Below are positions 7,464 to 15,037 of a stretch of DNA of 18,343 bases, piece by piece. The position numbers and the translations under genes were made by a program. The notes beneath the pieces are model-generated. The model saw only the letters and a list, made by a program, of their open reading frames with translations, ran no database searches and was not told where the DNA came from. Each line of letters opens with the position of its first letter. The first letter of the stretch is position 1. This DNA is from CAZAYB01 sp964489215 (GTDB lineage: Bacteria > Planctomycetota > Phycisphaerae > Sedimentisphaerales > Anaerohalosphaeraceae), in contig CAZAYB010000032.1 of assembly GCA_964489215.1 (NCBI GenBank), positions 1 through 18,343 on the forward strand, written 5' to 3'.

Positions 7464-7571
7464 CTTAAGCTTAAGTATTTTATAGCAAATGACTTAAGTT
7501 TGATTTTTCAGGGCTTGAAAAGTTTTTGTTAATATTTTATCGGTCTTTATAATTTAGTAAACTTTCTTAAG
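7464..7571. repeat. Cluster of four CTTAAG palindromes
   Basis: CTTAAG occurs at 7464-7469, 7470-7475 (back to back), 7493-7498 and 7566-7571. The third lies in the longer palindrome ACTTAAGT. They bracket the distal promoter candidate at 7526-7553: three sites upstream of its -35 and one just after its predicted start. The arrangement suits operator sites, though AT-rich sequence raises the chance of such words. Confidence 0.35.
7526..7553 (+). promoter_or_regulatory. Distal promoter candidate upstream of the cold-shock gene
   Basis: TTGTTA (7526-7531), a 16-base spacer and a perfect TATAAT (7548-7553). The start would be near 7560, giving a leader of about 250 bases before the cold-shock gene, or a separate short RNA. 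Confidence 0.4.
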
Positions 7572-7678
7572 GACGGCTCTATAAATATACTATTGCTCAG
7601 CCCCCCATATTTGATACAGTTTTGATAAGTATTGTAGCCGGTGACAAAGTGCAGGTCCGGTCCTTGATAGGAATTTTG

Positions 7679-7707
7679 TTGACTTTTCATCTTTTTTATG
7701 TTATTTT
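7679..7707 (+). promoter_or_regulatory. Proximal promoter candidate for the cold-shock gene
   Basis: TTGACT (7679-7684), a 17-base spacer and TATTTT (7702-7707) inside a T-rich stretch. The predicted start near 7714 gives a leader of roughly 95 bases, in line with the long leaders known for cold-shock mRNAs. Confidence 0.45.
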
Positions 7708-7776
7708 ATTTTCTGCGTTATGGAGCTTACGCTAGCCTTGGGCGTATTCTTCAGTAACTGGTACAAGGCAAGAGCA

Positions 7777-7803
7777 TTTAGGCCATTTAATCGGCCAAAG
7801 GAG
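7777..7803 (+). promoter_or_regulatory. Leader hairpin overlapping the ribosome-binding site of the cold-shock gene
   Basis: GGCC (7781-7784) pairs with GGCC (7793-7796) around an eight-base loop. After a bulged A, TTT (7777-7779) can pair with AAA (7797-7799). Those AAA bases are the start of the Shine-Dalgarno AAAGGAG (7797-7803), six bases before the GTG start. The stem could therefore tune ribosome access with temperature; this is inference. Confidence 0.35.
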
Positions 7804-7809
7804 TTTTAA

Positions 7810-8013
7810 GTGAGCACAGGTACAGTAAAGTGGTTTAACAACCAAAAAGGGTATGGTTTTATTCAGCCTGACGAGGGTGGAGACGATCTTTTTATTCATC
7901 ACAGCAATATTGTTGCTGAAGGTTACAGGTCTCTCGAAGACGGCCAGAAAGTGGAATTTGAAGCCGCTCAGGGCCAAAAAGGTATGGAAGCAATCAACGT
8001 TCGTATAGTTTGA
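7810..8013 (+). CDS. Cold-shock protein (CspA family)
   Basis: A 67-residue single cold-shock domain, the normal length for the family. These proteins bind single-stranded RNA or DNA and melt mRNA structure. RNP1 is KGYGFIQ (residues 13-19) and RNP2 is LFIHH (27-31), where most relatives have VFVHF/Y. W8 and F9 of the first strand are also present. The start is GTG (GTG AGC ACA GGT), supported by AAAGGAG six bases upstream and by the usual N-terminal MxxGTVKWFN. It has its own upstream regulatory region and a terminator downstream, so it is a monocistronic unit. Confidence 0.96.
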   Translation: MSTGTVKWFNNQKGYGFIQPDEGGDDLFIHHSNIVAEGYRSLEDGQKVEFEAAQGQKGMEAINVRIV

Positions 8014-8020
8014 GTACGAA

Positions 8021-8047
8021 TTTGATTAGAAAAATCAGGTTTTTTTC
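8021..8047 (+). terminator. Rho-independent-like terminator of the cold-shock gene
   Basis: TTGATT...AATCAG forms a short AT-rich stem (five Watson-Crick pairs plus a wobble) directly followed by GTTTTTTT. It lies about 10 bases after the stop codon. The stem is weak but the T-run and position are right. The rest of the gap (8048-8216) holds only the 12-base palindrome TTTACCGGTAAA (8181-8192), with no gene I can support. Confidence 0.55.
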
Positions 8048-8216
8048 GGGTCTACTCTTTAGCAATTCCTGGTAATTCTAAGAGGTATTCAACGCATGCC
8101 GTTTGCGCCTGAACAAAGGTAAATGTCAGGTGCTTAACGTGTCAAATTTGCCGCTTATTCGGGCGGACGGTACCCCTGGTTTTACCGGTAAATGTAAGTG
8201 CATAATTAGCAAATCG

Positions 8217-9284
8217 CTAAGGAGCTTTTCTGTAGATTGTTGTGTTAAGAAGCAATTCTATGAACAGCAGGCATAAACCCGCAAGGAGCCAGTTTGCAAA
8301 CTGTTCGGTATACTGGGTGTACTGGGTGCTTTTTATGTTGCTTTTTTCAAGCTTATCTATTTCCGCGTATATCTGCATCAACTGTTTTCCGCTGTCTGCT
8401 CTTGCATAGAATCCTCCGGTTTCGACAGCCATCGAGTTCAGCAGCTGTTCATCGATTTGCGTTCTGCCAAACATTCCGAACAGTCCGCGTTGTGATTGGC
8501 CCCCTATGCCGATGGTATATATTTTTATTTTCTGTTCACTGGCATAATCGGATGCTTCTTGCGGTGAACGTGTCCCCGCATTGTTCATGCCGTCGGTCAG
8601 CAGTACGATAACCTTGCTTTTAATTTCAAAACTCTCGTTTTCGATCTGCTGTTTGCTCCATCCCGTTTCAGATAATTTTTGTTTACGCTTTTCAAGTTCC
8701 TTCTCTGCCATTTCAAGTCTTGCAGCTGCTAAAGCTACTGCGTCGCCAATAGCAGTTCCATCTTCAGTTTTTTGTTTTACGACTTCGGTGTCCCTCAAAA
8801 AATCAAGCAGTACATCGTGACCATGGATAAGCGGACAAACCGTATCTGCGTATCTTGCGAATGTTATCAGGCCTATCAGGTCAGACGGTCTTCCCTTTAG
8901 ACCGTTGCCTCCTTTTATAAAGTCGTGAAGAACCTCTTTAACAGTTTCAAGCCTGGTTGTCTGTCTTCCCTGAAACTGCATTTGCTGTGCCATGCTCCCG
9001 CTTTTATCCACTACAATCATCATGGCAACGCCCTCGGTAGAGACCGATGAAATTCCGACGCCCTTACGCGGTCTGGCAAGAGCGATTATCAAAAGGACTA
9101 TCGCGATTATTCTAAGTAATGTTGGAAGATAAGCCGTTTTTGTTCGCCATGAAGAAGGAGCTGAGCTGATAGAATCAACGTTTGAAAAGGTCATTGCTGA
9201 TTTTTTTCTCCTGAAGTGGATCCAAATTGAAATTATCAGCAGTACAAAAAAAGCGAACATACCCGGCCAGTAGAAGTTTGTCAT
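8217..9284 (-). CDS. BatA-like von Willebrand factor A domain membrane protein
   Basis: A 355-residue protein with two N-terminal membrane segments (about 8-22 and 54-71), a VWA domain and one C-terminal segment (about 328-346), the standard BatA layout. The metal-ion site is intact: DKSGSM (D93, S95, S97), T177 in EDGTAIGDA, and D231 in VLLTDGMNN. Between them lies an extra charged Glu/Lys-rich stretch (about 190-222), probably a helix. Bat proteins form an envelope complex linked to stress tolerance and MoxR-type ATPases in Bacteroidetes and spirochaetes; the exact job is not settled. The start overlaps the stop of the preceding gene (ATGA), so translation is coupled. It is the last gene of the module. 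Confidence 0.88.
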   Translation of the reverse strand: MTNFYWPGMFAFFVLLIISIWIHFRRKKSAMTFSNVDSISSAPSSWRTKTAYLPTLLRIIAIVLLIIALARPRKGVGISSVSTEGVAMMIVVDKSGSMAQQMQFQGRQTTRLETVKEVLHDFIKGGNGLKGRPSDLIGLITFARYADTVCPLIHGHDVLLDFLRDTEVVKQKTEDGTAIGDAVALAAARLEMAEKELEKRKQKLSETGWSKQQIENESFEIKSKVIVLLTDGMNNAGTRSPQEASDYASEQKIKIYTIGIGGQSQRGLFGMFGRTQIDEQLLNSMAVETGGFYARADSGKQLMQIYAEIDKLEKSNIKSTQYTQYTEQFANWLLAGLCLLFIELLLNTTIYRKAP

Positions 9285-10336
9285 GATCCGGCCCTTTCCG
9301 CTTCGGTAACATCAACTTTTACTTCATGGTCCTTAGTTCTCTCAACAAAATCTCTTGCCAGAACAAAACTTTTTTCCGTCTGTTCCCGGCCGGGGTTATA
9401 TTTGGCAAATTTTACCATGTCACAATGTCTGAGGAAATTCTCCAGGCTTTGTTTGTCGTCATCACTCAATATATCTGTATACTTAAGTTCACTTAGAAAC
9501 TCTTCGGTGGTTCTTTCCGGAGCCTTGATCCGGAACCGGTCTTCAATATAACGTCTTAATATATTGCTTAGCTTTTCGTAGAACTGTTTAACTTTGTCGT
9601 CAGAGACAAGATTTTGTTTTTCCAGCTCCATGAGCTTTCTGAGAGCGATCTCGTGAGCGGGCCTGTAAAGCCGGGCGTTTATGGCTTTTTGCCTTGCCCT
9701 TTTAACGGCCAGTATAATAATCAAGGTAATCAAAGCCGCAGATACTGCGGTAATTATGATGATCAAAAGTATATTTCTTTTCAGAGGTACCGGACCGGAT
9801 ATTTCCGCGAGTTTGTAGTCGTTGGGGTCATCACCTATCAAACTTGCCACCTTTATTTCAATTTCCTCAGTGCGTATCTGATAAACCGTTTGAGAGTCCG
9901 GCAATTCAAAATCGATTAAAAATACCGGCAAAGTCAGTATCCCCGTCCTCATTGGCTCAAGCTGATACTGCCATACGGTCAATGGCTTATTATCATCATC
10001 GAGCAGGGTGTCGGCAGTTACCTGTCCGTACTTTTCAAAATCATTTACAATAGGCTCCTCATTTTCACTGTCATCCTTGTCAGGAGCAGTTTGAGCTGGT
10101 GGTTCTATTTCAGGTTCATTAACAGTTGTATCCTGCGGTGCCGATACGGTTAGATTTACTTCCAGAAGTTCAGCAATATTGATAATGTCCTTTTCAGCGC
10201 GAATTGTAAGTTTTACCGGTCCCTTGGTATAGGTTTTTTCAACGGGCTCGGCCTGCGGTATGGAATCCTTTTTGCCACAGCCTGAAAGAACCGCAAAAAT
10301 CATGAAAAAAAATAAAATCCTGTTGAAAGTCTTCAT
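9281..10336 (-). CDS. Lipoprotein joining a BatD-like domain to a DUF4381-like cytoplasmic part
   Basis: A protein of about 350 residues. An N-terminal signal ends in lipobox LSGC, with the lipidated Cys about residue 20. A beta-rich domain (about 40-165) has the BatD-type pattern: VKLTIRAEKDIINIAELLEVNLTV-like strands, then WQYQLEPMRTGILTLPVF. Within it is an acidic, Pro-rich stretch (about 75-98). A membrane helix (about 190-212) is followed by a helical C-terminal part (RPAHEIALRKLMELE, FYEKLSNILRRYIEDRF, RTTEEFLSEL) like DUF4381. In many genomes BatD and DUF4381 are separate proteins. ATG at 10336 is chosen because GAAGG sits about five bases upstream; GTG at 10339 is directly adjacent. 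The start overlaps the DUF58 stop (TGATG), and the stop overlaps the BatA start. Confidence 0.75.
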   Translation of the reverse strand: MKTFNRILFFFMIFAVLSGCGKKDSIPQAEPVEKTYTKGPVKLTIRAEKDIINIAELLEVNLTVSAPQDTTVNEPEIEPPAQTAPDKDDSENEEPIVNDFEKYGQVTADTLLDDDNKPLTVWQYQLEPMRTGILTLPVFLIDFELPDSQTVYQIRTEEIEIKVASLIGDDPNDYKLAEISGPVPLKRNILLIIIITAVSAALITLIIILAVKRARQKAINARLYRPAHEIALRKLMELEKQNLVSDDKVKQFYEKLSNILRRYIEDRFRIKAPERTTEEFLSELKYTDILSDDDKQSLENFLRHCDMVKFAKYNPGREQTEKSFVLARDFVERTKDHEVKVDVTEAERAGS

Positions 10337-11211
10337 CACTGCCTTCTATGCCTTCTATGGAAAAGTCTTACAATGTCATTGATGTAAGGTTTGTCTGTAT
10401 AAATAGTGATATTGTCAACGTCAATTGAACGTAACATATTCTGAAGTTGCGAATCCCTTTTGTTCGCTAACGCCTCATATCTTTTTCGAAAGGTTCTGCT
10501 CGAAGTATCGATTGTTTTAATTTTGCCCGTCTCAGCATCTTCGATGTTAATAAGCCCGGCACAGGGCAGCTGAATTTCCGCCTTGTCCCTGACTATCGCT
10601 GCTATTACATCATGCCGTTTATTGAGCAGGCTAAGCTGCTTCTTGAAATCATGTTCAAAAAAATCTGAAACAAGAAATACGGTTGTTTTTTTGGTCAGAA
10701 CTTTTCCAAGATATTCAAGTGCCATGATAATATCGGTTTTCTTCTTTTTCATTTTGAAAAAAAGAAGCTCCCTTATCATTCTTAGCACATGACCGGTTCC
10801 CTTTTTTGGCGGTACGAAAAGCTCTATTTCATCGGTAAAGATAAGCATTCCGACTTTATCGTTGTTTTTCAAGGCAGCCATGGCTAAAACAGCGGAAAAT
10901 TCCGCGGCCAGCTCGTTCTTAAATTTATTGGCGGTACCAAAAAGACCGCTTGCGCTAAGGTCGACCGCGAATATAACGGTCATCTCACGTTCTTCAACAA
11001 ATCTTTTGATGTGAGGCTTTGCCGTTCTGGCCGTTACGTTCCAGTCTATGCTTCTTATGTCATCGCCTGGGTAATATTCCCGAACTTCGTCAAAGGTCAT
11101 TCCCCTGCCTTTGAACACGCTTTCATATTGGCCGGCGAAACTGGCATTTACCGTGCGCTTTGTATAAATCTGTATTTGCCTGATTTTCTTTACAATTTCA
11201 GGAGGCAGCAT
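10336..11211 (-). CDS. DUF58 domain protein of the Bat/MoxR type
   Basis: A 291-residue soluble protein with the DUF58 core: FDEVREYYPGDDIRSIDWNVTA (about 40-61) then KRFVEERE (69-76). A degenerate VWA-like fold follows, beginning FAVDLSASG (81-89), where DLSAS takes the place of DxSxS. FLVSDFFE (179-186) is the second acidic strand. DUF58 proteins usually sit beside MoxR AAA+ ATPases and BatA/BatB proteins and are thought to act in assembling or activating envelope or metal-dependent proteins; that role is inferred from family context. The gene follows the LOG gene by 12 bases. No MoxR gene is in the window. A tandem nine-base repeat at the end (TAGAAGGCA twice) encodes RRHRRQ and supplies the next gene's ribosome site. 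Confidence 0.9.
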   Translation of the reverse strand: MLPPEIVKKIRQIQIYTKRTVNASFAGQYESVFKGRGMTFDEVREYYPGDDIRSIDWNVTARTAKPHIKRFVEEREMTVIFAVDLSASGLFGTANKFKNELAAEFSAVLAMAALKNNDKVGMLIFTDEIELFVPPKKGTGHVLRMIRELLFFKMKKKKTDIIMALEYLGKVLTKKTTVFLVSDFFEHDFKKQLSLLNKRHDVIAAIVRDKAEIQLPCAGLINIEDAETGKIKTIDTSSRTFRKRYEALANKRDSQLQNMLRSIDVDNITIYTDKPYINDIVRLFHRRHRRQ

Positions 11212-11223
11212 ATTATTTCCATA

Positions 11224-11811
11224 TCAATCTATTTTTTCAGTCAACCACCATTTATCATCTTCGGGCGGACAGTATTTCCGCATCTTGTCAAGCAGCGATT
11301 CAAAATCATCGTCAACAAGTATCATTTGCCTGTGTATATCCTTAACGAACCCTTGTTCTGCAGCATGGTCAAGGAACTGTATAAGTTTATCGTAATAATT
11401 ACATATATTCAAGAGTCCTACCGGTTTTGTATGAAAGCCCAGCTGTGACCATGTAAAAACTTCCATTATTTCCTCAACGGTTCCTATCCCGCCCGGCAAT
11501 GCCGTCATTCCGTCAGAAAGTTCGAACATAAGGGCCTTGCGCTGATGCATGGTTTCTGTAATGTGCAGTTTTGTAAGATCGTTTCTAACAGCTTTTTCAG
11601 AGAAAATTTTCGGAACCACTCCGATAACCTCACCTTCTTTATCGAGCATTGTTTGCGACAATGTGCCCATGATACCTGTTGACCCTGCTCCATAAACAAG
11701 AGTTATATCATTTTCAGCGAGCACGCAAGCTATATCTTTTGCTGTTTGACAGTATTGTTCATTGTTGCCTGGATATGAGCCGCAATATACACAAAGCGAG
11801 TTGATCTTCAT
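11224..11811 (-). CDS. LOG-family phosphoribohydrolase (TIGR00730 type)
   Basis: A 195-residue Rossmann-fold protein of usual length. LOG proteins cleave ribose 5-phosphate from nucleoside monophosphates; plant and some bacterial members release free cytokinin, while many bacterial ones act in nucleotide clean-up. Signature motifs: VYCGS (8-12), YGAGSTGIMG (40-49), MHQRK (88-92) and the catalytic PGGIGTVEE (106-114) followed by EVFTWSQLG. The gene lies 65 bases after the lipoprotein gene and 12 before DUF58, so it is probably co-transcribed with the Bat-type genes. Whether it has any shared function with them is unknown. Confidence 0.92.
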   Translation of the reverse strand: MKINSLCVYCGSYPGNNEQYCQTAKDIACVLAENDITLVYGAGSTGIMGTLSQTMLDKEGEVIGVVPKIFSEKAVRNDLTKLHITETMHQRKALMFELSDGMTALPGGIGTVEEIMEVFTWSQLGFHTKPVGLLNICNYYDKLIQFLDHAAEQGFVKDIHRQMILVDDDFESLLDKMRKYCPPEDDKWWLTEKID

Positions 11812-11876
11812 CTTACGTGCCCTGAATTATGCTGTTTCCTTACTAAAAAATATATACCAACGGTTATCATTCTTTA

Positions 11877-12422
11877 TCATTTTTCGCTCAAGGCTTTTAA
11901 TACACTGTACCTTAACTGATCCGAATTGGAGTTTTCAATTTTTTCAAGGATTTTAATCTTCGTTTCATTTACAAACGCTGGATTAGCGATAAGCTCTAAC
12001 AGAACTTTCTGTCTGCTTTCAAATTCTTTCAGATTCATAAAGATTACCTTTACCATGTACGTTTGTGCATCGGTCGGAAGTCCCTTTCTGGCTGCTATAG
12101 ACTCCAGCAGTTCTCTACGGTCTTTTTCAAAGTAAAGTTTACCCGCCTGTTCGATTTCCGCAATAACCGCTTTGGTTTCTGTATCCTGACCGAACCATGG
12201 TTTCGCGGGTTCAGGTGTCTGATCCTGCTGCTTATCAGATTTTAGCCAGTCGAACCAGCCTTGCTTTTGCTCAGTATCCTCTGTATTTTCACCGGAGCTG
12301 TCTGCGACTGTTTGCGATTCTGGCTGAATATCCTCTGAAGAGGCTTGTGAATTTTTATTTTTATCAAGACAGCCGCTGATAAGGATTACCAGAATAACTA
12401 AAAAAAACGCATAATATCTCAT
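11877..12422 (-). CDS. Small lipoprotein of unknown function
   Basis: A 181-residue protein I do not recognise. The N-terminus is a lipoprotein signal (MRYYAFFLVILVILISGC, lipidated C18) followed by D20 close to the lipid anchor. Residues 22-85 are a low-complexity acidic Gln/Ser/Glu linker with two Trp-rich bits (GWFDWLKSD, PWFGQD). Residues about 88-181 are helical (VIAEIEQAGKLYFEKDRREL, VLLELIANPAF, IKILEKIENS), a little like HEAT-type pairs. AAAGGG lies about six bases before the ATG. It has gaps of about 120 bases upstream and 65 downstream and could begin the LOG-Bat transcript. It may be an envelope adaptor, but nothing shows this directly. Confidence 0.75.
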   Translation of the reverse strand: MRYYAFFLVILVILISGCLDKNKNSQASSEDIQPESQTVADSSGENTEDTEQKQGWFDWLKSDKQQDQTPEPAKPWFGQDTETKAVIAEIEQAGKLYFEKDRRELLESIAARKGLPTDAQTYMVKVIFMNLKEFESRQKVLLELIANPAFVNETKIKILEKIENSNSDQLRYSVLKALSEK

Positions 12423-12543
12423 TTTTACCCTTTCTTTTTTATTAAATTCAAAACCAGCTTTTAGGTCATTATGCCGGATTGTAAACCATTTTATTCATTT
12501 ACTTTCATTTTTCCAGAGATTGTTAAGCGAGGTTAGAAAATTT

Positions 12544-13047
12544 TTATTTAAGCACCTTCAATACCGCCTCCAGTGTCTTTTGATGGTTCAGATTGGTACA
12601 GTTAACCGTGATGTCAGAATATTTCTGATAAAGCGGCATTCTTTTTTCATACAGACTGTCAAGATTCTGTCCCGGTTCCATAACCAACCCCCTGGTACTG
12701 ATGTTGGTTATCCGTTCCTTAACCTGCTCCAACGGCAGGGCGAGGTGTACCGCCAACCCTGATTTCTTTAAGTTGTCCATTGCCTTTTGAGAGTAAACCA
12801 CACTGCCTCCTGTTGCTATGACTGTGTTTTGAGTATCTATGGTTGATACATTTTCCTGTTCAATTTCACGAAACTTCTCCAGTCCGAAGGTGTCAATTAT
12901 TTCCTGCAGACGTTTCTGTTCCTTTGCCTGAATATAAACATCAGTGTCCAGAAACTTTTTGTTCAGTTCCTTTGCAAGCAGAACACCGATTGTGCTTTTA
13001 CCCGCACCAGGCATTCCTATAAGAATTATATTTGTTTTGCTGTTCAT
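12544..13047 (-). CDS. aroK: Shikimate kinase
   Basis: A 167-residue P-loop kinase of normal length that phosphorylates shikimate with ATP in the chorismate pathway. Walker A is GMPGAGKST (11-19). Shikimate-binding residues are D36 region (DTD, 34-36), R60 in LEKFREIE, GG in ATGGS (80-81) and R136 in EKRMPLY. The lid arginine is R119 in ISTRGLV, where relatives usually have RPLL. The start overlaps the stop of the PHP gene (ATGA), so translation is coupled. The next gene is 121 bases further on, so aroK probably ends the purC operon. Confidence 0.93.
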   Translation of the reverse strand: MNSKTNIILIGMPGAGKSTIGVLLAKELNKKFLDTDVYIQAKEQKRLQEIIDTFGLEKFREIEQENVSTIDTQNTVIATGGSVVYSQKAMDNLKKSGLAVHLALPLEQVKERITNISTRGLVMEPGQNLDSLYEKRMPLYQKYSDITVNCTNLNHQKTLEAVLKVLK

Positions 13048-13784
13048 AGTTTTTTACGAAGTATATCTGTATTTGATATTGCCTCTGTCGGCAAAAATCT
13101 GAGTAACTCATCCACGAAATCATGCTTTCCGATATCCAAAGGCGAATGTGCATCCGATCCGTAAATAAGCTTTACACCCGCTTCGACAGCTGTCTGATAT
13201 ATCTTCGACCATGACTGCCAATACGCCCTCGGAATTCTCGTTCCGTTTAACTCGTTAAGTTCCCAGTTTATATTATTCTCTGCCGCAAGCGGTGCAGTGT
13301 CTTTGAATACTGCCAGAATGTGTTCCATGTTTGCATCGAGATCAACGCACGAGGCTATCATTCTGCCCGGATGAGCAAGTGTGTTAATCTTTGTGTTTTG
13401 CATTGCGCCTTTAAGCTGACTGTGCCACATCTCGATTAACTTTTCCTGATCGTTAGATTCTTCAAATTCAGGAACATAATGAAAAGCCGCTATTATATAT
13501 TCTATATTTTCAAAATTTTCAGTAACAAGTTCACCTGATCGGCTTTGAGGATTTACATCAACTTCAGCCCCGATGATTACATTAAAGCTTTGGTCGCGTA
13601 TAAGTTCATCCGTCTCCTCACGAATTTTCATTATCCTTTCAACCGAAGCTGGACTGAAAATATGGTCTGTAACTGCAATGGTCTCCAGGGATGTTTTTCT
13701 TGCCTGGTCCAGAATTACTTTAGTTGACATCTGGGGCGCATGGCCGCAATACTGATGGTGTATGTGAGAGTCGTAACTAAACAT
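13044..13784 (-). CDS. PHP-family phosphoesterase (histidinol-phosphatase-like)
   Basis: A 246-residue PHP-fold metal phosphoesterase. Metal ligands are visible in DSHIHHQYCGHA (5-16), AVTDH (38-42), GAEVDVN (71-77), AAFHYVP, LAHPGRM, and the final GSDAHSP about residues 213-219. The H-x-H...CGHA start is typical of PHP histidinol-phosphate phosphatases and close relatives, so dephosphorylation of histidinol phosphate or a similar small phosphate ester is likely. The presence of hisA elsewhere in the window is compatible but not on the same operon. Its start overlaps the end of the MFS gene by eight bases, and its stop overlaps aroK by four, giving tight coupling. Confidence 0.85.
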   Translation of the reverse strand: MFSYDSHIHHQYCGHAPQMSTKVILDQARKTSLETIAVTDHIFSPASVERIMKIREETDELIRDQSFNVIIGAEVDVNPQSRSGELVTENFENIEYIIAAFHYVPEFEESNDQEKLIEMWHSQLKGAMQNTKINTLAHPGRMIASCVDLDANMEHILAVFKDTAPLAAENNINWELNELNGTRIPRAYWQSWSKIYQTAVEAGVKLIYGSDAHSPLDIGKHDFVDELLRFLPTEAISNTDILRKKL

Positions 13785-14997
13785 TGATAATCTCTCTTTT
13801 TGCCTTTAAATAATTTCTCCAGTTATATATTCCAATCACAGCACCGAAAAGGTACAGCCAGACGCTTGCCGCTAAAACCCCTCGGGCGCCGATTTTTTCT
13901 ACGACTACCCCTAAAAACAAAGGCATAAGGCTCGCTATGCCCCATGATCCGCCTAAGATTATTGCCATTCTTTGCCCAAGTCCCGGCCCGGTACTGTACC
14001 TTGCTATCGATACAATTAACGGAAAAACCGAACTTGCCGTTAAACTTGCAAGTGCAAGTATTATAATCGCCCATTTATAGTGCATCAGGGCAACGTACGC
14101 AAAGAAAATCGGTGAACCAATAAAAAGGGCCGTCGTTACACAGGCTATCTCGCTGATTTTTTTACTTAATCTTGCCCATATCATGGCCCCTGCCGATGAT
14201 GCAAGCCCAAAGACCATTGTTGAAATGCCTCCAAAAGACAATTTCTTCCCAAGTTCATCTAAGCTTTGCGGTATAAGCCAGACGATTAAGGCCGCGGTAA
14301 TAGTTGCAAAAATGGACATGAAGAAAATCGGCCAAAAAGGTATTCTTAAAGCAGAGGCCCGAACAGAAGTTTGCTGGCCTTTATGTTCCACGGCCAGCTT
14401 AACCCTGAATAAGAGCATAAAGATGACACCGATCAAAGCAGGAATCAGCAAAAGCACAAGCGAACGCATACCCAGCTTTTCTATCAGGCTTGAGCCTGCC
14501 CACCCTCCTACAGCAAAACCAACAAACCCTGCCGAGATAAATATGGCGCTGCTTAAGGCAGATCGAATCCTTCTGAGATTATGCACTGCTCTCATTTGTT
14601 CAGGATGGGCAATGGCTACGCCGAAACCTGATATTATTACCAGCAGAGCAAGCAAACTGAAACGCATGGATAATATTTCCGTATTTGATGCTGGACCCAA
14701 AAACCCTGTGATGCAAAATATTGAAGACAGGAAAACCCCGATTATAATAAGCATGGGTTTTCGTTTGTTTTCACGAAGATGTCCAGTTACCAACTGCCAG
14801 AAATTGCAGCTGATATTGTAAACGGAAAGCAAAACCGCCCCCGTAGCAACTGACATTCCGAAATAATCCTGTAAAGCAGGAAGTATCGCAGGCGCCATGC
14901 CGGGGAAAATGTCAACTGCTATATGTACATACGAAAGCACAGCAAGCTGAGCCCACTGAAAACCTATAACTTTTTTCCTTTTATCTTTCGAAGGCAA
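13777..14997 (-). CDS. MFS transporter, fosmidomycin-resistance (Fsr) type, copy 1
   Basis: A 406-residue protein with about 12 hydrophobic segments. The N-terminal pattern LSYVHIAVDIFPGMAPAILP, followed by VTGHLRENKRKPMLIIIG and GFGVAIAHPEQMRA, matches the Fsr-like branch of the major facilitator superfamily. Proton-driven drug or metabolite efflux is the usual role; the substrate is unknown. The likely start is TTG at 14997; no ATG or GTG lies between it and the upstream in-frame stop, and the region before it overlaps the end of the other MFS gene. It is clearly paralogous to that neighbour (shared SLDELGKKLSFGGISTM-type and GLGQRMAI motifs), so the two arose by duplication. Confidence 0.85.
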   Translation of the reverse strand: MPSKDKRKKVIGFQWAQLAVLSYVHIAVDIFPGMAPAILPALQDYFGMSVATGAVLLSVYNISCNFWQLVTGHLRENKRKPMLIIIGVFLSSIFCITGFLGPASNTEILSMRFSLLALLVIISGFGVAIAHPEQMRAVHNLRRIRSALSSAIFISAGFVGFAVGGWAGSSLIEKLGMRSLVLLLIPALIGVIFMLLFRVKLAVEHKGQQTSVRASALRIPFWPIFFMSIFATITAALIVWLIPQSLDELGKKLSFGGISTMVFGLASSAGAMIWARLSKKISEIACVTTALFIGSPIFFAYVALMHYKWAIIILALASLTASSVFPLIVSIARYSTGPGLGQRMAIILGGSWGIASLMPLFLGVVVEKIGARGVLAASVWLYLFGAVIGIYNWRNYLKAKREIINV

Positions 14998-15037
14998 AAC
15001 AAAGCTTTCTGTTAAAAAATCATTGTGTTTCGATTCA

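Noticed and set aside
7376..7809. Possible mobile element or attachment site in the longest gap
   Set aside because: No terminal repeats, target duplication, integrase or transposase remnant is visible; promoters and leader structure explain the gap better.
8181..8192. Palindrome TTTACCGGTAAA between the cold-shock and BatA genes
   Set aside because: A single 12-base palindrome in a convergent gap with no T-run or promoter near it; not enough to call an element.
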